DNA from: Halocynthiibacter sp049608145
GTDB lineage: Bacteria; Pseudomonadota; Alphaproteobacteria; Rhodobacterales; Rhodobacteraceae
Assembly (NCBI RefSeq): GCF_049608145.1
Contig: NZ_JBMYXF010000003.1
Location: forward strand, 42,697 to 106,696
Direction: 5' to 3'
Length of the DNA: 64,000 nt
In this document: positions 26,245 to 34,484 of the stretch, in pieces
Layout of the letters: the number at the start of each line of letters is the position of its first letter
How positions within the stretch are numbered: the first letter of the stretch is position 1
Position numbers and translations under genes: made by a program
The notes under the pieces: model-generated
Seen by the model: only the letters and a program-made list of their open reading frames with translations
What the model was told of the DNA's origin: nothing
Database searches by the model: none

Positions 26245-26277
26245 TACCCCTGCCAATTTGGCGGGGGTATTTGTTTT
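26245..26277 (+). terminator. Intrinsic terminator of the M48 protease gene
   Basis: TACCCCTGCC (26245-26254), loop AATTT, GGCGGGGGTA (26260-26269) with one wobble pair, followed by TTTGTTTT. A good rho-independent terminator 56 bp after the stop codon. Confidence 0.85.
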
Positions 26278-26366
26278 AGTGATTGTTTTTGGTTATGAAA
26301 TTGCGCCGGTTCGGATTTTCAGTCGGGGGCTTTTCCTTTTGTGTCACTCGCGATACACCCGCAGGA

Positions 26367-26717
26367 ATGGAAATTTTTGATGGCATCATAAATGACCGCG
26401 GCAGCAAATATGCGGTGTCCGGCGGCGCGGTGAACAGCAAGGCAGATGCGCTCGCGTTTCTGAAGCAGTTGAAGCGTCAGAAGAAATTTGCCAAAGCCAC
26501 CCATAACACTTGGGCCTGTCTTTTGAACGAAGGCCCGTTGAAAAATGACGACGGTGAAAGCGGTGCAGGCATGGTGATTGTGCGCATGCTGGAACGCGAA
26601 GAGCTGCGCAATCATATCGTTGTGGTGACACGTTGGTATGGTGGCACAAAGCTGGGCGGGGATCGTTTTCGGCGCGTGCAGGATGCAGTGAATCACTATG
26701 TGAAGGAACGAACATGA
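26367..26717 (+). CDS. YigZ/IMPACT-family protein (UPF0029 domain only)
   Basis: About 116 residues: NDRGSKYAVSGGAVNSKADA, then ATHNTWACLL, NDDGESGAGMVIVRML and VVVTRWYGGTKLGGDRF, the UPF0029/IMPACT N-terminal domain without the C-terminal half of E. coli YigZ. The domain is linked to translation and ribosome-related regulation in eukaryotes; the bacterial role is unclear. Start at 26367 is chosen by family alignment. ATG 26295 or TTG 26283 would add residues that do not look conserved. It overlaps dgkA by ATGA. Confidence 0.8.
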   Translation: MEIFDGIINDRGSKYAVSGGAVNSKADALAFLKQLKRQKKFAKATHNTWACLLNEGPLKNDDGESGAGMVIVRMLEREELRNHIVVVTRWYGGTKLGGDRFRRVQDAVNHYVKERT

Positions 26718-27085
26718 TGGGTTTTTTGAAATCACAGTGGGATCGGTTTAAGTGGCGTGCGATCTGGTCCTGGGAAGGCTGGGTGAATTGCTGGCAGGAA
26801 GAACACAGCCTGAAACAATGGATTTTCGCCAATGCGATTTCGGCCCCTCTTGCGTTGTGGTTGCCTCTCAGCGGTGGGGAGCGCGCGCTTATTTTGGCCC
26901 TTGGAGTGCTTATCCTAGCGGCTGAGCTGTTTAACACGGCAATTGAACGCTGTGTTGATCTGATCACGATGGAAAAACACGACCTTGCTAAACAAGCCAA
27001 AGATCTAGGCAGTGCGGGGGTTGCAGTTACCGCGCTAGCAGCGGGTGTGGCCTGGGTGGCAGTTCTGGTGCGGATCTATCTGTAA
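26714..27085 (+). CDS. dgkA: Diacylglycerol kinase (prokaryotic type)
   Basis: A 123-residue membrane enzyme phosphorylating diacylglycerol to phosphatidic acid. It shows WSWEGWVNCWQEEHS, three hydrophobic helices, and the catalytic AELFNTAIERCVDLIT motif with GSAGVAVTALAAG. AAGGA and an ATGA overlap with the YigZ-like gene support the start at 26714. It recycles diacylglycerol from envelope glycan or phospholipid headgroup transfer reactions. Confidence 0.92.
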   Translation: MMGFLKSQWDRFKWRAIWSWEGWVNCWQEEHSLKQWIFANAISAPLALWLPLSGGERALILALGVLILAAELFNTAIERCVDLITMEKHDLAKQAKDLGSAGVAVTALAAGVAWVAVLVRIYL

Positions 27086-27101
27086 GTGATTTAAGGGAAA
27101 G

Positions 27102-27836
27102 ATGATACGATTTTGTATTTCAGTATTTTTGCTGTCGATCGGTTTGGTGCAAAATGTTCAGGCGACGCCGCCCCGGTATGTTGAGATGCGTGAAGAACTT
27201 CTAGGGTGGAATGACACGCATCTGTTTCTGTTGCGCAGTGTTGAAGACAATCTGGGATTTCACAGCGTTACGCTTAGCGAAACCTATCTTATTTCGCGTG
27301 ATCTGCGGACGGGTGCAGATGAACGGGGCTGGCCGGTGATGCGGGTGATGGACCACGGTAGGTATTATTTTCAAGATGGGTATGAGGAACGGGTAGAGAA
27401 CCTGAATATGCCGGATCGAGTGAACCCGTTTGACATCCTTTTGTGGCGTAAAGCATATCGGGTTCTGCCTGACACAGTTTTCATGGCGAATGATTGGCCA
27501 AAAACTGGGGTGGAAGATACGGGTTTGCTGGCCGCGCATCCGGATGGAGTTTCGTTTGTTACATTGGAAACTGTTATGGGCCATGTTCGTGATAGCCTGC
27601 AGCGTAACAAAGAACTGATACCGGAAGCCATGGTTGAGCACGATTGGACTGATGTCTTGCAGTCGTATGTGCGGATACTTGCAACGGCAGATTTTGCTTT
27701 GGAGGCGGGATGTGAAGTTGGCGTCGCAACCTATGCCTGGGGAAGCGATGCTCCGACAGCCATTGCCCGGCTGGATTGTGCGGACCCAGAAGAAAATGGC
27801 GGATTTTCTTATTGGACAGTGTTTCCCGTCAAATGA
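27102..27836 (+). CDS. Secreted protein of unknown function
   Basis: A 244-residue protein with a signal peptide (MIRFCISVFLLSIGLVQNVQA) and a mature region rich in aromatic and acidic residues, with two late cysteines (EAGCEV and RLDCADP) that could form a disulfide. I do not recognise the domain. It starts 16 bp after dgkA and may belong to that operon. Periplasmic or exported. Confidence 0.65.
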   Translation: MIRFCISVFLLSIGLVQNVQATPPRYVEMREELLGWNDTHLFLLRSVEDNLGFHSVTLSETYLISRDLRTGADERGWPVMRVMDHGRYYFQDGYEERVENLNMPDRVNPFDILLWRKAYRVLPDTVFMANDWPKTGVEDTGLLAAHPDGVSFVTLETVMGHVRDSLQRNKELIPEAMVEHDWTDVLQSYVRILATADFALEAGCEVGVATYAWGSDAPTAIARLDCADPEENGGFSYWTVFPVK

Positions 27837-27844
27837 TGTGAGTG

Positions 27845-27865
27845 CCTCTGCCTGAAGGGCAGAGG
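27845..27865. terminator. Hairpin between convergent genes
   Basis: CCTCTGCC (27845-27852), loop TGAAG, GGCAGAGG (27858-27865) in the 46-bp gap between two convergent stops. No strong T-run. Confidence 0.55.
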
Positions 27866-27882
27866 GTCGAGCGGCAACTTGA

Positions 27883-28338
27883 TCAGGTGATGGCTTCTAG
27901 GCGTTCTTTGGACAGCTCACCCGGAACGATGGTGATTGGAATCGACAGAGACCCTGAGGCTTTGGTCAGCTGTGTAACCAAGGGACCGGGCCCCTTTTTA
28001 TCGGTGCCTGCGCCCAAAACCAGAACGCCGACTTCAGGGTCATCTTGCACTTGGGCCAAGATTTGTTCCACAGGTTCGCCTTCACGCACCACAAGTTCAG
28101 GATCAACGCCTTGCTTGTCACGCATCCATTTGGCGAAAACTTCAAAATGGGCATGAATGCGTTCGCGGGCTTCTTCGCGCATCAGATCACCCACGCCAAC
28201 CCAGTGATTGAAATCATCCGGTGGAATCACAGATAGGATTTCGACGCCACCACCGGTGTGTGCTGCGCGCATTGCAGCAAAACGCATGGCGTTCAGACAT
28301 TCGCGGCTGTCATCAAGAACCACTAGAAATTTACGCAT
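27883..28338 (-). CDS. Universal stress protein (UspA domain)
   Basis: A 151-residue single Usp domain: MRKFLVVLDDSRECLNAMRF, then VLVLGAGTDKKGPGPLVTQL resembling the GxxGxGxxxGS ATP loop, and IPITIVPGEL at the end. An ATP-binding Usp is likely but the loop is imperfect. GGAGG precedes the ATG. Stress-linked regulation is a family expectation; nothing in the sequence shows the trigger. Confidence 0.85.
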   Translation of the reverse strand: MRKFLVVLDDSRECLNAMRFAAMRAAHTGGGVEILSVIPPDDFNHWVGVGDLMREEARERIHAHFEVFAKWMRDKQGVDPELVVREGEPVEQILAQVQDDPEVGVLVLGAGTDKKGPGPLVTQLTKASGSLSIPITIVPGELSKERLEAIT

Positions 28339-28409
28339 GAGAACCCTCCTGAATCTGCGCTATGATGCAGGGGTGGCGCGACATGTGCAAGCGCCTTTAC
28401 AACAAGAAA

Positions 28410-28433
28410 GGGCCAGTCATTTCTGACTGGCCC
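28410..28433 (-). terminator. Intrinsic terminator of the Bax-inhibitor-1 gene
   Basis: A perfect 10-bp stem, GGGCCAGTCA (28410-28419) and TGACTGGCCC (28424-28433). Read on the minus strand it is followed by TTTCTTGTTG. It lies 22 bp past the YccA-like stop codon. Confidence 0.85.
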
Positions 28434-28455
28434 CGATATTCATATGTTACTGAAA

Positions 28456-29235
28456 TTATTCTTGCTGACCCATAAACATAAGCAGGAACTGGAACATGTT
28501 CAGGAACGCGAGATAGAGGCTCATCGCGCCGTCAATTGCTGCTTTGTTCAGCCATTCCTGATCACCGTGCATTGCGTGGGCAACATAGGTGTTCTTGATG
28601 TCCTGTGTGTAGAAAGCTGTCAGGCCAGCAAACAGTACAACACCGATTGCGGAAATCGCGAGGGTCATAACGCCGGACTGTAGGAACATGTTCAGGATCA
28701 TCGCAACGATCAGGCCGATCACACCCATCATCAGGAAGCCACCCATTGCAGACAGGTCACGTTTTGTCACGTAGCCCCAGATGGACAGGGATGCGAAAGC
28801 GATAGATGTCACAAGGAATGTCTGAACAATAGATGCGCCTGTGTAAACAAGGAAGATAGAGCTGAGCGAGAGACCCATGATGGATGCAAAGGCGAAGAAA
28901 CCAAGTTGTACGCCAGCAGAAGATGCGCGTTTCATGATCGCGCCCCACCCGAAGAACAGGAAGGCAAGTGGGCCGAACATGATCACGTATTTCAGCGGCG
29001 ACATGTAAATCGCCTTACCCAGGCCGGTCAGATATTGGCCGTTGCGCAGCATAGCGGTTGCGCCTGTCGGATCAGAGGTCACAGCAAGACCTGAAATAGC
29101 CCAAGCCGCCAGTGCTGTGATCAGCATGCCGATGGACATTGTGCCGTATACTTTATTCATATGGGCGCGCAGGCCTGCGTCAATTGCTGCTGCGCGGGCG
29201 CCGACGCGGACGTCTGACTGGTGATAGGTTGCCAT
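28456..29235 (-). CDS. Bax inhibitor-1 / YccA family membrane protein
   Basis: A 259-residue protein with seven hydrophobic segments. The BI-1 pattern is VYGTMSIGMLITALAAWAIS near the N-terminus, FGWGAIMKRASS, and a C-terminal FYTQDIKNTYV followed by a hydrophilic tail and FLNMFQFLLMFMG. Bacterial relatives modulate the FtsH protease or act as pH-gated calcium leaks. GGAGG five bases before the ATG supports the start. Confidence 0.9.
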   Translation of the reverse strand: MATYHQSDVRVGARAAAIDAGLRAHMNKVYGTMSIGMLITALAAWAISGLAVTSDPTGATAMLRNGQYLTGLGKAIYMSPLKYVIMFGPLAFLFFGWGAIMKRASSAGVQLGFFAFASIMGLSLSSIFLVYTGASIVQTFLVTSIAFASLSIWGYVTKRDLSAMGGFLMMGVIGLIVAMILNMFLQSGVMTLAISAIGVVLFAGLTAFYTQDIKNTYVAHAMHGDQEWLNKAAIDGAMSLYLAFLNMFQFLLMFMGQQE

Positions 29236-29278
29236 TGTGGCCTCCGGAAAAAAATGAAACTTACGCAGCCAAAAGAAA

Positions 29279-29310
29279 GCCGCCTCCCCCGTAATATCGG
29301 TGAAGGCGGC
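29279..29310 (-). terminator. Intrinsic terminator downstream of the DUF1127 gene
   Basis: GCCGCCTCCCCCG (29279-29291) pairs, with a few non-canonical positions, with CGGTGAAGGCGGC (29298-29310). The minus-strand read-out ends in TTTCTTTTGG. Located between the DUF1127 stop and the BI-1 start on the same strand. Confidence 0.7.
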
Positions 29311-29385
29311 GGAATTTTCAAGGTTTTCTGACCTGATCAGGTGAAAATCGCAGATTTGCTTTAGGCGATTGTCTGCGAGATGGGA

Positions 29386-29604
29386 TCAGAACAGACGATG
29401 AGCTTCGGCGCTGGCTTGATGTGCGGTCACGCCAATGTCTTCCAGCAAGTGCGCATCCAAGCGGGCAAGCGCGCGGCGCTGGCGCATAACGGAAGTCAGT
29501 TTCGCGAAGCGTGCAAAGAAAGACGCGGCCTGAGGGCGTGCATTGGCATAGGCTGCGAAATCTGCGTAAGAAGTCACGGCGGTTACAGTGGCAGTATTGG
29601 TCAT
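29386..29604 (-). CDS. DUF1127 small protein
   Basis: 72 residues, MTNTATVTAVTSYADFAAYA at the start, with the arginine-rich DUF1127 core RRALARLDAHLLEDIGVTAH at the C-terminus. DUF1127 proteins of Rhodobacterales and Rhizobiales include small RNA-binding regulators of phosphate and carbon metabolism, so an RNA-related role is possible. The start at 29604 has GGAACGGAC before it. An upstream ATG at 29685 would run into the divergent promoter region. Confidence 0.8.
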   Translation of the reverse strand: MTNTATVTAVTSYADFAAYANARPQAASFFARFAKLTSVMRQRRALARLDAHLLEDIGVTAHQASAEAHRLF

Positions 29605-29646
29605 ATGTCCGTTCCATTCATGTTTCGTGAAGCTGTTGCTTCGTTT

Positions 29647-29663
29647 CATCAAATCACTTGATG
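29647..29663. promoter_or_regulatory. Candidate LysR operator between DUF1127 and LysR genes
   Basis: Inverted repeat CATCAA-N5-TTGATG inside the 125-bp divergent spacer, with further AT-rich sequence and a related CATCAAGG near 29714. The dyad geometry (T-N11-A type) suits a LysR protein; binding is inferred. Confidence 0.5.
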
Positions 29664-29729
29664 TATATGTCATTTCATGATCCACATTAAAAATGAATGT
29701 TTTTGGGTTAACTCATCAAGGATTGTGAT

Positions 29730-30584
29730 GTGTCAAGAAATTTGGATCTGACTGCGTTACGCAGCTTTGTTGCGGTTGCAGATGCTGGCGGGGTGACGAA
29801 GGCGGCAGGGTTTCTGCACCTGACGCAATCGGCTGTATCGATGCAGCTGAAGCGCTTGGAAGAATCAATGAATGTGTCTTTGCTGGACCGGAGTTCCCGC
29901 CAGATCGCGCTGACCGCCCCGGGTGAGCAGCTGTTGAGCTATGCGCGCCGGATGCTTGCGCTGAATGATGAAGTATATGGCAAGCTGACCCATCAATCGT
30001 ATGAAGGGGAATTCACGCTTGGGGTGCCACATGACATTGTATACCCCGGCATCCCTGGTGTTTTGCAGCGGTTTCATAGGGAATACCCGCGCATGAAAGT
30101 GCAGTTGATCTCTTCTTATACAACCAAATTGAAATCCCTGTTTGCTCAGGGAGAGTGTGATGTGATCCTGACAACAGAAAATTCTGCTGATAAAGGTGCA
30201 GAAATTCTGGCTGAACGCCCGCTTGTCTGGGTGGGTGCCCCTGGGGGGCAGGCGTGGAAGACACGTCCCTTGCGTCTGGCGTTTGAACACAACTGTATTT
30301 TTCGCCAGGGGGCGCAAGGGGCACTTGACCGCGCGGGGATACCGTGGGAAATGGCCGTTGAAAGCGAAAGCTCCCGCACCATCGAAGCGTCTGTGAATGC
30401 AGATCTTGCGGTGCATGCGGTGATAGAGGGAATGCAAGGCCCGCGCATGGAAGAAATTGACCATGGGGGTGCACTGCCAGAGCTCGAAAGCACTAAAATC
30501 AACCTATACGTGACCGCTGTTGATCGTGGTCCGGTGTGCGAGGCGATGTCTAGGCTTTTGCGAGGGGCGTTTAACGCGCTTTAA
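29730..30584 (+). CDS. LysR-family transcriptional regulator
   Basis: A 284-residue regulator with an N-terminal winged helix (FVAVADAGGVTKAAGFLHL, then TQSAVSMQLKRLEE) and a short effector domain. Start is the GTG at 29730 with AAGGA seven bases earlier. The stop codon overlaps that of the convergent oxidoreductase by three bases. Likely targets are itself and the divergent DUF1127 gene, and perhaps the oxidoreductase; effector unknown. Confidence 0.88.
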   Translation: MSRNLDLTALRSFVAVADAGGVTKAAGFLHLTQSAVSMQLKRLEESMNVSLLDRSSRQIALTAPGEQLLSYARRMLALNDEVYGKLTHQSYEGEFTLGVPHDIVYPGIPGVLQRFHREYPRMKVQLISSYTTKLKSLFAQGECDVILTTENSADKGAEILAERPLVWVGAPGGQAWKTRPLRLAFEHNCIFRQGAQGALDRAGIPWEMAVESESSRTIEASVNADLAVHAVIEGMQGPRMEEIDHGGALPELESTKINLYVTAVDRGPVCEAMSRLLRGAFNAL

Positions 30585-31576
30585 TTGTGCAATTTGATAC
30601 GGTTAAGGCATTTTTCGGTGGGTAGAACTACTATTTTGCCAGTCGAAGTTCTGTTCCGCAAAAGTGTAAGGGCATCTTCAATACCTGAGAGCGGAAAGTG
30701 GTGGTGCACATTGGCTTCTATTTTCCCTTCGGCCAGCCAGTTCAATAGCGTTCGACCTGATTGTATCAGAATATCTGGGGCGAACTTCCAATAACCGCTC
30801 CAGTTTACTCCAATCAGGTCGATGTTTTTTACAAGCGCGTGGTTGGCTGGAATTTCGGGAATGTCGCCGCTGGCAAACCCAATAAGTAAAATCCGTGCTC
30901 CGGGGTTGCAGGCGCGAAAGGCGGCAGTGAACTGTTCGCCGCCGACAGGGTCATACACAACGTCAGCGCGCCCAGCCGCAATGATTGTTTCGCGAATGTC
31001 GGCGGTTTCTGAATCAATCAGAATATCCGCCCCGGCGTGTTCGGCGGCTTCAAGTTTTCGCGGCCCCCGGGCGACAGCAATAACGCGAGCCCCCAGAAGC
31101 TTGCCCAGTTTAACCGCTGTTAGCCCGACGCCGCCGCCTGCACCCAATACTACAAGCGTTTCACCGGATTGCAGTCTTGCGCGCTGTGATAGGGCAATAT
31201 GGGTGGTTCCCCATGCAACTTGAAACCCGGCGGCATCAACGTAACTGACATTGTCCGGAAGAATCAGGCAGCGGTCGGCTGACGCAAATGCTTGTTCCGC
31301 AAACCCACCATGGCCTGCGTAAGCGGTGATGCGCTGATTTTTCAAATTCTGGTTAACTTCGGGACCGCAGGCGATGACGCGACCTGAAAATTCGAGCCCT
31401 GGCGTGAAGGGCAGGGGCGGTGTGTCTTGGTAGCGACCTTTAAGAAGGAGAAGGTCTGAGAAATTGACAGCGGCGGCTGCGACCTGAACGAGAACCTGAC
31501 CTGCCGCAGGGGATTTCACTTTCCTTTCAATGAATTCAGCCGGGGTATCAAATGATGTGACGCGATAGCTTAGCAT
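30581..31576 (-). CDS. Zinc-independent medium-chain reductase, probable NADPH:quinone oxidoreductase
   Basis: A 331-residue MDR protein: an N-terminal GroES-like domain (PAAGQVLVQVAAAAVNFSDL and PFTPGLEFSGRVIACG) and a Rossmann domain with VLGAGGGVGLTAVKLGKLLG. The catalytic-zinc cysteine and histidine of alcohol dehydrogenases are absent, which fits quinone oxidoreductase/crotonyl-CoA-reductase-like enzymes. Start ATG 31576. Substrate unknown. Confidence 0.85.
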   Translation of the reverse strand: MLSYRVTSFDTPAEFIERKVKSPAAGQVLVQVAAAAVNFSDLLLLKGRYQDTPPLPFTPGLEFSGRVIACGPEVNQNLKNQRITAYAGHGGFAEQAFASADRCLILPDNVSYVDAAGFQVAWGTTHIALSQRARLQSGETLVVLGAGGGVGLTAVKLGKLLGARVIAVARGPRKLEAAEHAGADILIDSETADIRETIIAAGRADVVYDPVGGEQFTAAFRACNPGARILLIGFASGDIPEIPANHALVKNIDLIGVNWSGYWKFAPDILIQSGRTLLNWLAEGKIEANVHHHFPLSGIEDALTLLRNRTSTGKIVVLPTEKCLNRIKLHN

Positions 31577-31983
31577 TTTATCACTGTCCTTTTATCAGAT
31601 CCTGATCTTTCTTAGCAGGCTTATTCCTGTGTCAAAATTTAATCTGCCAATATTCTGGAATTATTTCAGGGAGACAGGGGGTGAATTGGGTTTTGTGACG
31701 GCGAAATCGGCAGGTCTTCGCAAATTGCAACGAACTGACTTAAGGACATGTTGCAATATGGGAGGCATAATGCAAAACACGTTAAGCGCGAGTGATGTGC
31801 TTTGAGTTAACCAATTTCGCCATGTGAGTTTTGACCTGGCTATTTAGTCAACTCAACCGGAAGGACTCCGGTGAAAACGCAGGAAGCGATACAAAAAAGC
31901 GCTTGTGGAGAATAAAATTTCAACTGGACTTACGGTTGGCATGAAAATTGCTTACTATCAGAGTCAGGGAAAAGGAGTATGGT
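31577..31983. other. 407-bp AT-rich intergenic region before the XRE regulator
   Basis: No gene of normal size. It holds TTGCAA twice (about 31725 and 31751), a long-range TTGAGTT/AACTCAA inverted repeat around 31802-31857, an ACCGG-N7-CCGGT dyad at 31856-31872, and an 11-codon ORF at 31770-31805 with GGGAGG before it. The density of dyads suggests regulation, a leader transcript or a small RNA; none is proven. Confidence 0.4.
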
Positions 31984-32358
31984 ATGAAACACCCTGTAGA
32001 CGTACATGTTGGTAAACGCGTCAGACATCGCCGCTGGATGGTTGGTATGACCCAGCAACAGTTGGCAGAAAAAGTTGGAATTAAATTTCAGCAAATTCAA
32101 AAATATGAAACCGGGATGAATCGTGTAAGCGCATCCCGTCTTTGGGATATATCTGACGCACTGGATGTGCCTGTCGCGTATTTCTTTGAAGGCTTGCGAG
32201 AGACCGCTGATGAAGCTGTCAGCGAAGGTGCTGCAGTTCCAGGTGATCTTTTGGCTGACAAAGAGGCGTTGGAACTGATCCGGTCCTACTATTCTATTCC
32301 GGAAAATCAGCGTCGTCGCCTATTTGATTTGGCACGTGTTCTCAGCGACGCTGCCTGA
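31984..32358 (+). CDS. XRE-family helix-turn-helix regulator (PraR-like)
   Basis: A 124-residue DNA-binding protein: MKHPVDVHVGKRVRHRRWMV leads into the HTH (MTQQQLAEKVGIKFQQIQKY and ETGMNRVSASRLWDIS), then an acidic C-terminal half with RSYYSIPENQRRRLFDLARV. This N-terminus is strongly conserved in alphaproteobacteria, including PraR-type regulators of rhizobia. AAAGGAG at 31971-31977 fixes the ATG at 31984. The long upstream region and the terminator after it suggest a single-gene, self-regulated unit. Confidence 0.87.
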   Translation: MKHPVDVHVGKRVRHRRWMVGMTQQQLAEKVGIKFQQIQKYETGMNRVSASRLWDISDALDVPVAYFFEGLRETADEAVSEGAAVPGDLLADKEALELIRSYYSIPENQRRRLFDLARVLSDAA

Positions 32359-32363
32359 TCCTG

Positions 32364-32390
32364 AAAAAGCACCGTGAGGTGCTTTTTATT
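32364..32390 (+). terminator. Intrinsic terminator of the XRE regulator gene
   Basis: AAAAAGCACC (32364-32373), loop GTGA, GGTGCTTTTT (32378-32387) followed by ATT. Five bases after the stop codon; strong and bidirectional in form. Confidence 0.9.
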
Positions 32391-32446
32391 GACGTTGTTT
32401 GTTTCGCATGCCAGGGCTGTGGAAAATCCCGGCATGCGGAGCAGAC

Positions 32447-33256
32447 ATGACACAATTTTCTGACACCGAAATTCAGGCTTTGAAAGCTTGCGCATATGCT
32501 TTGGCAGATGCTGCGCGCCCTGTAACGCTGCAACATTTTCGCAGTGCAGGCCTAATGGCGGATAACAAACTCTCTGATAGTTTTGATCCTGTGACCGTCG
32601 CAGACCGCGGTGCTGAAAAAGCAATGCGTGATGTTCTGGCGGAATTGCGTCCGCGGGACAGTATTTTGGGGGAAGAATACGGGTTTCAACAGGGCAGCTC
32701 GGGCCTGACCTGGGTGCTTGACCCGATTGACGGCACGCGCAGCTATATCAGTGGTACACCAACGTGGGGTGTGCTGATTGCCGTTGGGGATGAAAACGGG
32801 CCTGTGATGGGGGTCGTTGATCAACCATATATCGGGGAACGTTTCTTTGGTGGTTTTGGCGAAGCGTATTGTGATGGCCCAATGGGGGTGCGGGAGCTGA
32901 AGACATCTGATGTGAAGCTGCTGTCAGACGCGACGCTTTTCACAACCTTCCCCGAAGTTGGCACCAGCCAGGAGCGCTTGGCATTTGAGGCTGTGCGCGA
33001 TCAGGTGAAGCTGACGCGTTACGGCACAGATTGTTATGCTTATGCGCTGGTCGCGGCGGGGCAGGTCGAACTGGTGATCGAAGCTGGGTTGAATTCATAT
33101 GATGTTCAGGGACCGATCGCAGTGATCGAAGCTGCGGGTGGCATTGTCACCAACTGGACGGGTGGTCCCGTTCATGAAGGCGGGCAGGTGTTGGCGGCGG
33201 CCAACCCTAACATTCATGCGCAGGCCCTGACCCTGTTGCACGACTATACCGGGTGA
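32447..33256 (+). CDS. hisN: Inositol-monophosphatase-family histidinol phosphatase (HisN type)
   Basis: A 269-residue metal-dependent phosphatase. It has FDPVTVADRGAEKAMRDVL, GEEYG, the metal site WVLDPIDGTRSYISGTPTWG, and a C-terminal YDVQGPIAVIEAAGG. The DPIDGTRSyi-GtPtWG form and overall length match HisN, which dephosphorylates histidinol phosphate in histidine synthesis in actinobacteria and alphaproteobacteria. hisD lies 4 kb away on the other side of a conserved block. GGAG precedes the ATG at 32447. A general inositol phosphatase is the alternative. Confidence 0.78.
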   Translation: MTQFSDTEIQALKACAYALADAARPVTLQHFRSAGLMADNKLSDSFDPVTVADRGAEKAMRDVLAELRPRDSILGEEYGFQQGSSGLTWVLDPIDGTRSYISGTPTWGVLIAVGDENGPVMGVVDQPYIGERFFGGFGEAYCDGPMGVRELKTSDVKLLSDATLFTTFPEVGTSQERLAFEAVRDQVKLTRYGTDCYAYALVAAGQVELVIEAGLNSYDVQGPIAVIEAAGGIVTNWTGGPVHEGGQVLAAANPNIHAQALTLLHDYTG

Positions 33257-33273
33257 CTGAATAATTGGCGTGG

Positions 33274-33441
33274 TTAGTCGGCTGTTTCCACAGTGGAAGA
33301 CGACACATCTTCATCGTCGGAATCCAGTGTATACGTGCCGTCAAACCAGTGACCAAGATCAATGTCCGCACAACGTCTGGAACAAAACGGACGGTATTTC
33401 TGTTCCGTTTCTTTCTGGCAGATAGGGCATTCTCGACTCAT
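33274..33441 (-). CDS. yacG: DNA gyrase inhibitor YacG (zinc-binding)
   Basis: A 55-residue protein too short for many gene callers. It starts MSRECPICQKETEQKYRPFC, with CPIC and then CSRRC giving the C-x2-C-x15-C-x3-C zinc site of YacG. DIDLGHWFDGTYTL follows, with an acidic tail. YacG binds GyrB and inhibits gyrase in E. coli. Its ATG overlaps the RNase E/G stop by one base (TGATG on the minus strand), so the two are translationally coupled. Confidence 0.9.
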   Translation of the reverse strand: MSRECPICQKETEQKYRPFCSRRCADIDLGHWFDGTYTLDSDDEDVSSSTVETAD

Positions 33442-34484
33442 CAGAAAATGCCTTTGGGCAGCAGATCACGCAGCGGCAGACGTTCGCGTTTGCGCTGCAG
33501 CTCATAACAGCCCAATGGCGTCCAACCCGCAAGAACCGTGTCGATCGTGTCTTTGCGCAGGGTTGCGCGCAGGCTGTGTTCAAACATCTTACGGTCTTTT
33601 TTCGGCATTGGGGCAAGATCTAGTGTCACCTGCCCACCAAGGCCACGAATGCGCAGCTGGCGGGGCAGTTCTTTGATCATTGCAAGGTTGGCTTTCAGGC
33701 CTGCCGCGAGGGACATATCACCACCGGTGTTTACATCCACAGCGACCAGTGCGCGGGTCGGTTCCACATAGATATGGCCACTGCCAGTAAGGGGCGCGCG
33801 GGCAAAGGTGAAGGCTTCCAGTAGATCATATACCTGATTGTTCTCAAAGGCGTCTTCATCGGTGTCGACGCTGTCAGCGTCCCATTCCCGCCAAGCAAGG
33901 TGGTGGGCGTCAGGGCCATCAATAAGCAATTCTGCCTCTGAACCTTCTGCGTCGGCCATCACTTGATCCGACATGGCACGCATGGCTGCAACATCTTCGG
34001 CAATTTCTTCGCGGTCCGAACCTACACAGGCAGAACGCAGAATGAGCCCAGCGTCTGAATCGTCCATTTCTTCATGGGCAATCACCATCAGTTCATCGCG
34101 TAAATCATCATCTTTGATTGCGCGGGAAATATTCAGGCCTGGCGCATTTGGGGTGACAATCGCGTATTTACTTTTGAACAGAACCTTGGGCGTAACGGGC
34201 GTTGCTTTGCCATCTTCACCATAGCCTGTGGTCTGAACCAGCAGGGCCTGACCTGGGGCAAGGCCCTTGGCCTGTTTCATATAGGCTTTGCCATCATTTG
34301 GCAGACGCAGAAAAATCCCGCCCTGACCTTTGACAGGGCGTTCGCAGATTGCACGGCATATGGCGCCAGGACGAAGATCGTCTCCGGGCGCATCAATTAG
34401 GAAATCAACAAGTTTGCCATCTTCGATCAGGGCGGCAGCGGCTTGATCTTCGAGATGTCCAAGGACAGCAGTGCGACCCTTCAT
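33441..34484 (-). CDS. Short ribonuclease E/G family protein
   Basis: A 347-residue RNase E/G homologue, shorter than RNase G. A reduced S1-like domain (GGIFLRLPNDGKAYMKQAKG) comes first. The catalytic domain has VAVDVNTGGD and VTLDLAPM, containing the two Asp equivalents of the RNase E active site, then GWTPLGCYELQRKRE. It stops at once after that, so the CPxC zinc-link that joins RNase E/G subunits is missing. Start at 34484 overlaps maf by ATGA. A separate full-length RNase E probably exists elsewhere, so this may be a specialised nuclease or RNA-binding protein. Confidence 0.8.
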   Translation of the reverse strand: MKGRTAVLGHLEDQAAAALIEDGKLVDFLIDAPGDDLRPGAICRAICERPVKGQGGIFLRLPNDGKAYMKQAKGLAPGQALLVQTTGYGEDGKATPVTPKVLFKSKYAIVTPNAPGLNISRAIKDDDLRDELMVIAHEEMDDSDAGLILRSACVGSDREEIAEDVAAMRAMSDQVMADAEGSEAELLIDGPDAHHLAWREWDADSVDTDEDAFENNQVYDLLEAFTFARAPLTGSGHIYVEPTRALVAVDVNTGGDMSLAAGLKANLAMIKELPRQLRIRGLGGQVTLDLAPMPKKDRKMFEHSLRATLRKDTIDTVLAGWTPLGCYELQRKRERLPLRDLLPKGIF

